The notes under the pieces were generated by a model, which saw only the letters and a program-made list of their open reading frames with translations, did not search any database and was not told the origin of the DNA. DNA of 64,000 nucleotides from Gordionus sp. m RMFG-2023 (lineage: Eukaryota > Nematomorpha > Gordioida > Chordodea > Parachordodidae): contig NC_088775.1 in assembly GCF_954871325.1 (NCBI RefSeq), positions 31,845,561 through 31,909,560 on the forward strand, in the 5' to 3' direction. How positions within the stretch are numbered: position 1 is the first letter of the stretch; each line of letters starts with the position of its first letter. The position numbers and the translations under genes are program-made. This document shows, one piece after another, positions 63,649 to 64,000 of the stretch.

Positions 63649-64000
63649 CTTAAAACAAAAATAAATATGGGTTAGATAACGTTATTTAAAAAGCTATAAA
63701 TAGCAAATCTCGAAAATAATATTTACTGTGAAAATATACAATAATGAAATAAAATGGCTTTTATACTTATTCATTTCTTCTTTTTTAAAAATATTAATTA
63801 AATTAGAAATATAAATGTCTGAATCAAACACTCCTCATATTTATAAAAGAAAAATTAGGAAACATTTTATTTTATAATTACAACTCTTGAAAGTTTCACA
63901 ATTTCAAAGAGCACGATAATATTTATATCAGAATTTTTATTATTTTTTTTTATCATTAAAAATAGTATATTTAGTTATAAGGTTTTAACTAGAGACATGT
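63649..64000. other. Intron DNA at the window edge
   Basis: Upstream of exon 1 of the window on the minus strand. AT-rich, no further exon recognised. Confidence 0.5.

Overview
The window is AT-rich metazoan (probably invertebrate) genomic DNA. It is dominated by one very long minus-strand gene for a cadherin-superfamily adhesion receptor. I can follow 27 exons from 63,648 down to position 1. They join with consistent splice phases into one uninterrupted reading of about 2,795 codons, open at both window edges. The 5' exons encode cadherin repeats with LDRE and DxNDN motifs. A membrane-proximal region with cysteine-rich EGF-like pieces and a laminin-G-like domain follows, then a single membrane span (about 311-385) and the start of a basic cytoplasmic tail. 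This is the layout of Fat-like or non-chordate classical cadherins. I cannot name the species or the exact orthologue.

Almost everything else is mobile DNA inside the introns. 522-7,141 holds a full-length LINE (13-bp target duplication) split by a large foldback element. 7,744-12,144 has small introns with a 223-bp hAT-type MITE. 12,165-22,180 is a nest of three inverted-repeat elements: an outer element with arms of TCGCGAA-like repeats, a foldback with arms of roughly 120-bp repeats, and a Mutator-like element (MULE, 15,148-19,800) whose two 2.1-kb arms both carry transposase sequence. A tRNA-derived SINE and a Helitron-type helicase fragment also lie there. 23,220-26,715 is a nearly complete hAT element (ZMYM1-like transposase). 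27,613-28,480 is a foldback MITE. 29,027-32,656 is a third foldback type around a 5'-truncated LINE with an intact 844-codon ORF. 35,505-42,460 is a set of nested hAT elements with a Ty3/gypsy fossil inside. 47,555-61,217 has further hAT/MITE copies, a second SINE copy and gypsy integrase fossils.

The host gene appears intact despite the load. Splice phases agree across every intron, including ones of 10.5 and 10.5 kb. The mobile elements are mostly broken but keep precise 8-bp (hAT), 9-bp (MULE) or 13-bp (LINE) target duplications, so the order of insertion can be read directly. The most unusual theme is the number of foldback elements whose arms are built from short tandem repeats, at least four kinds within one gene. 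Two of them share a repeat unit centred on the 12-bp palindrome TGACAATTGTCA.
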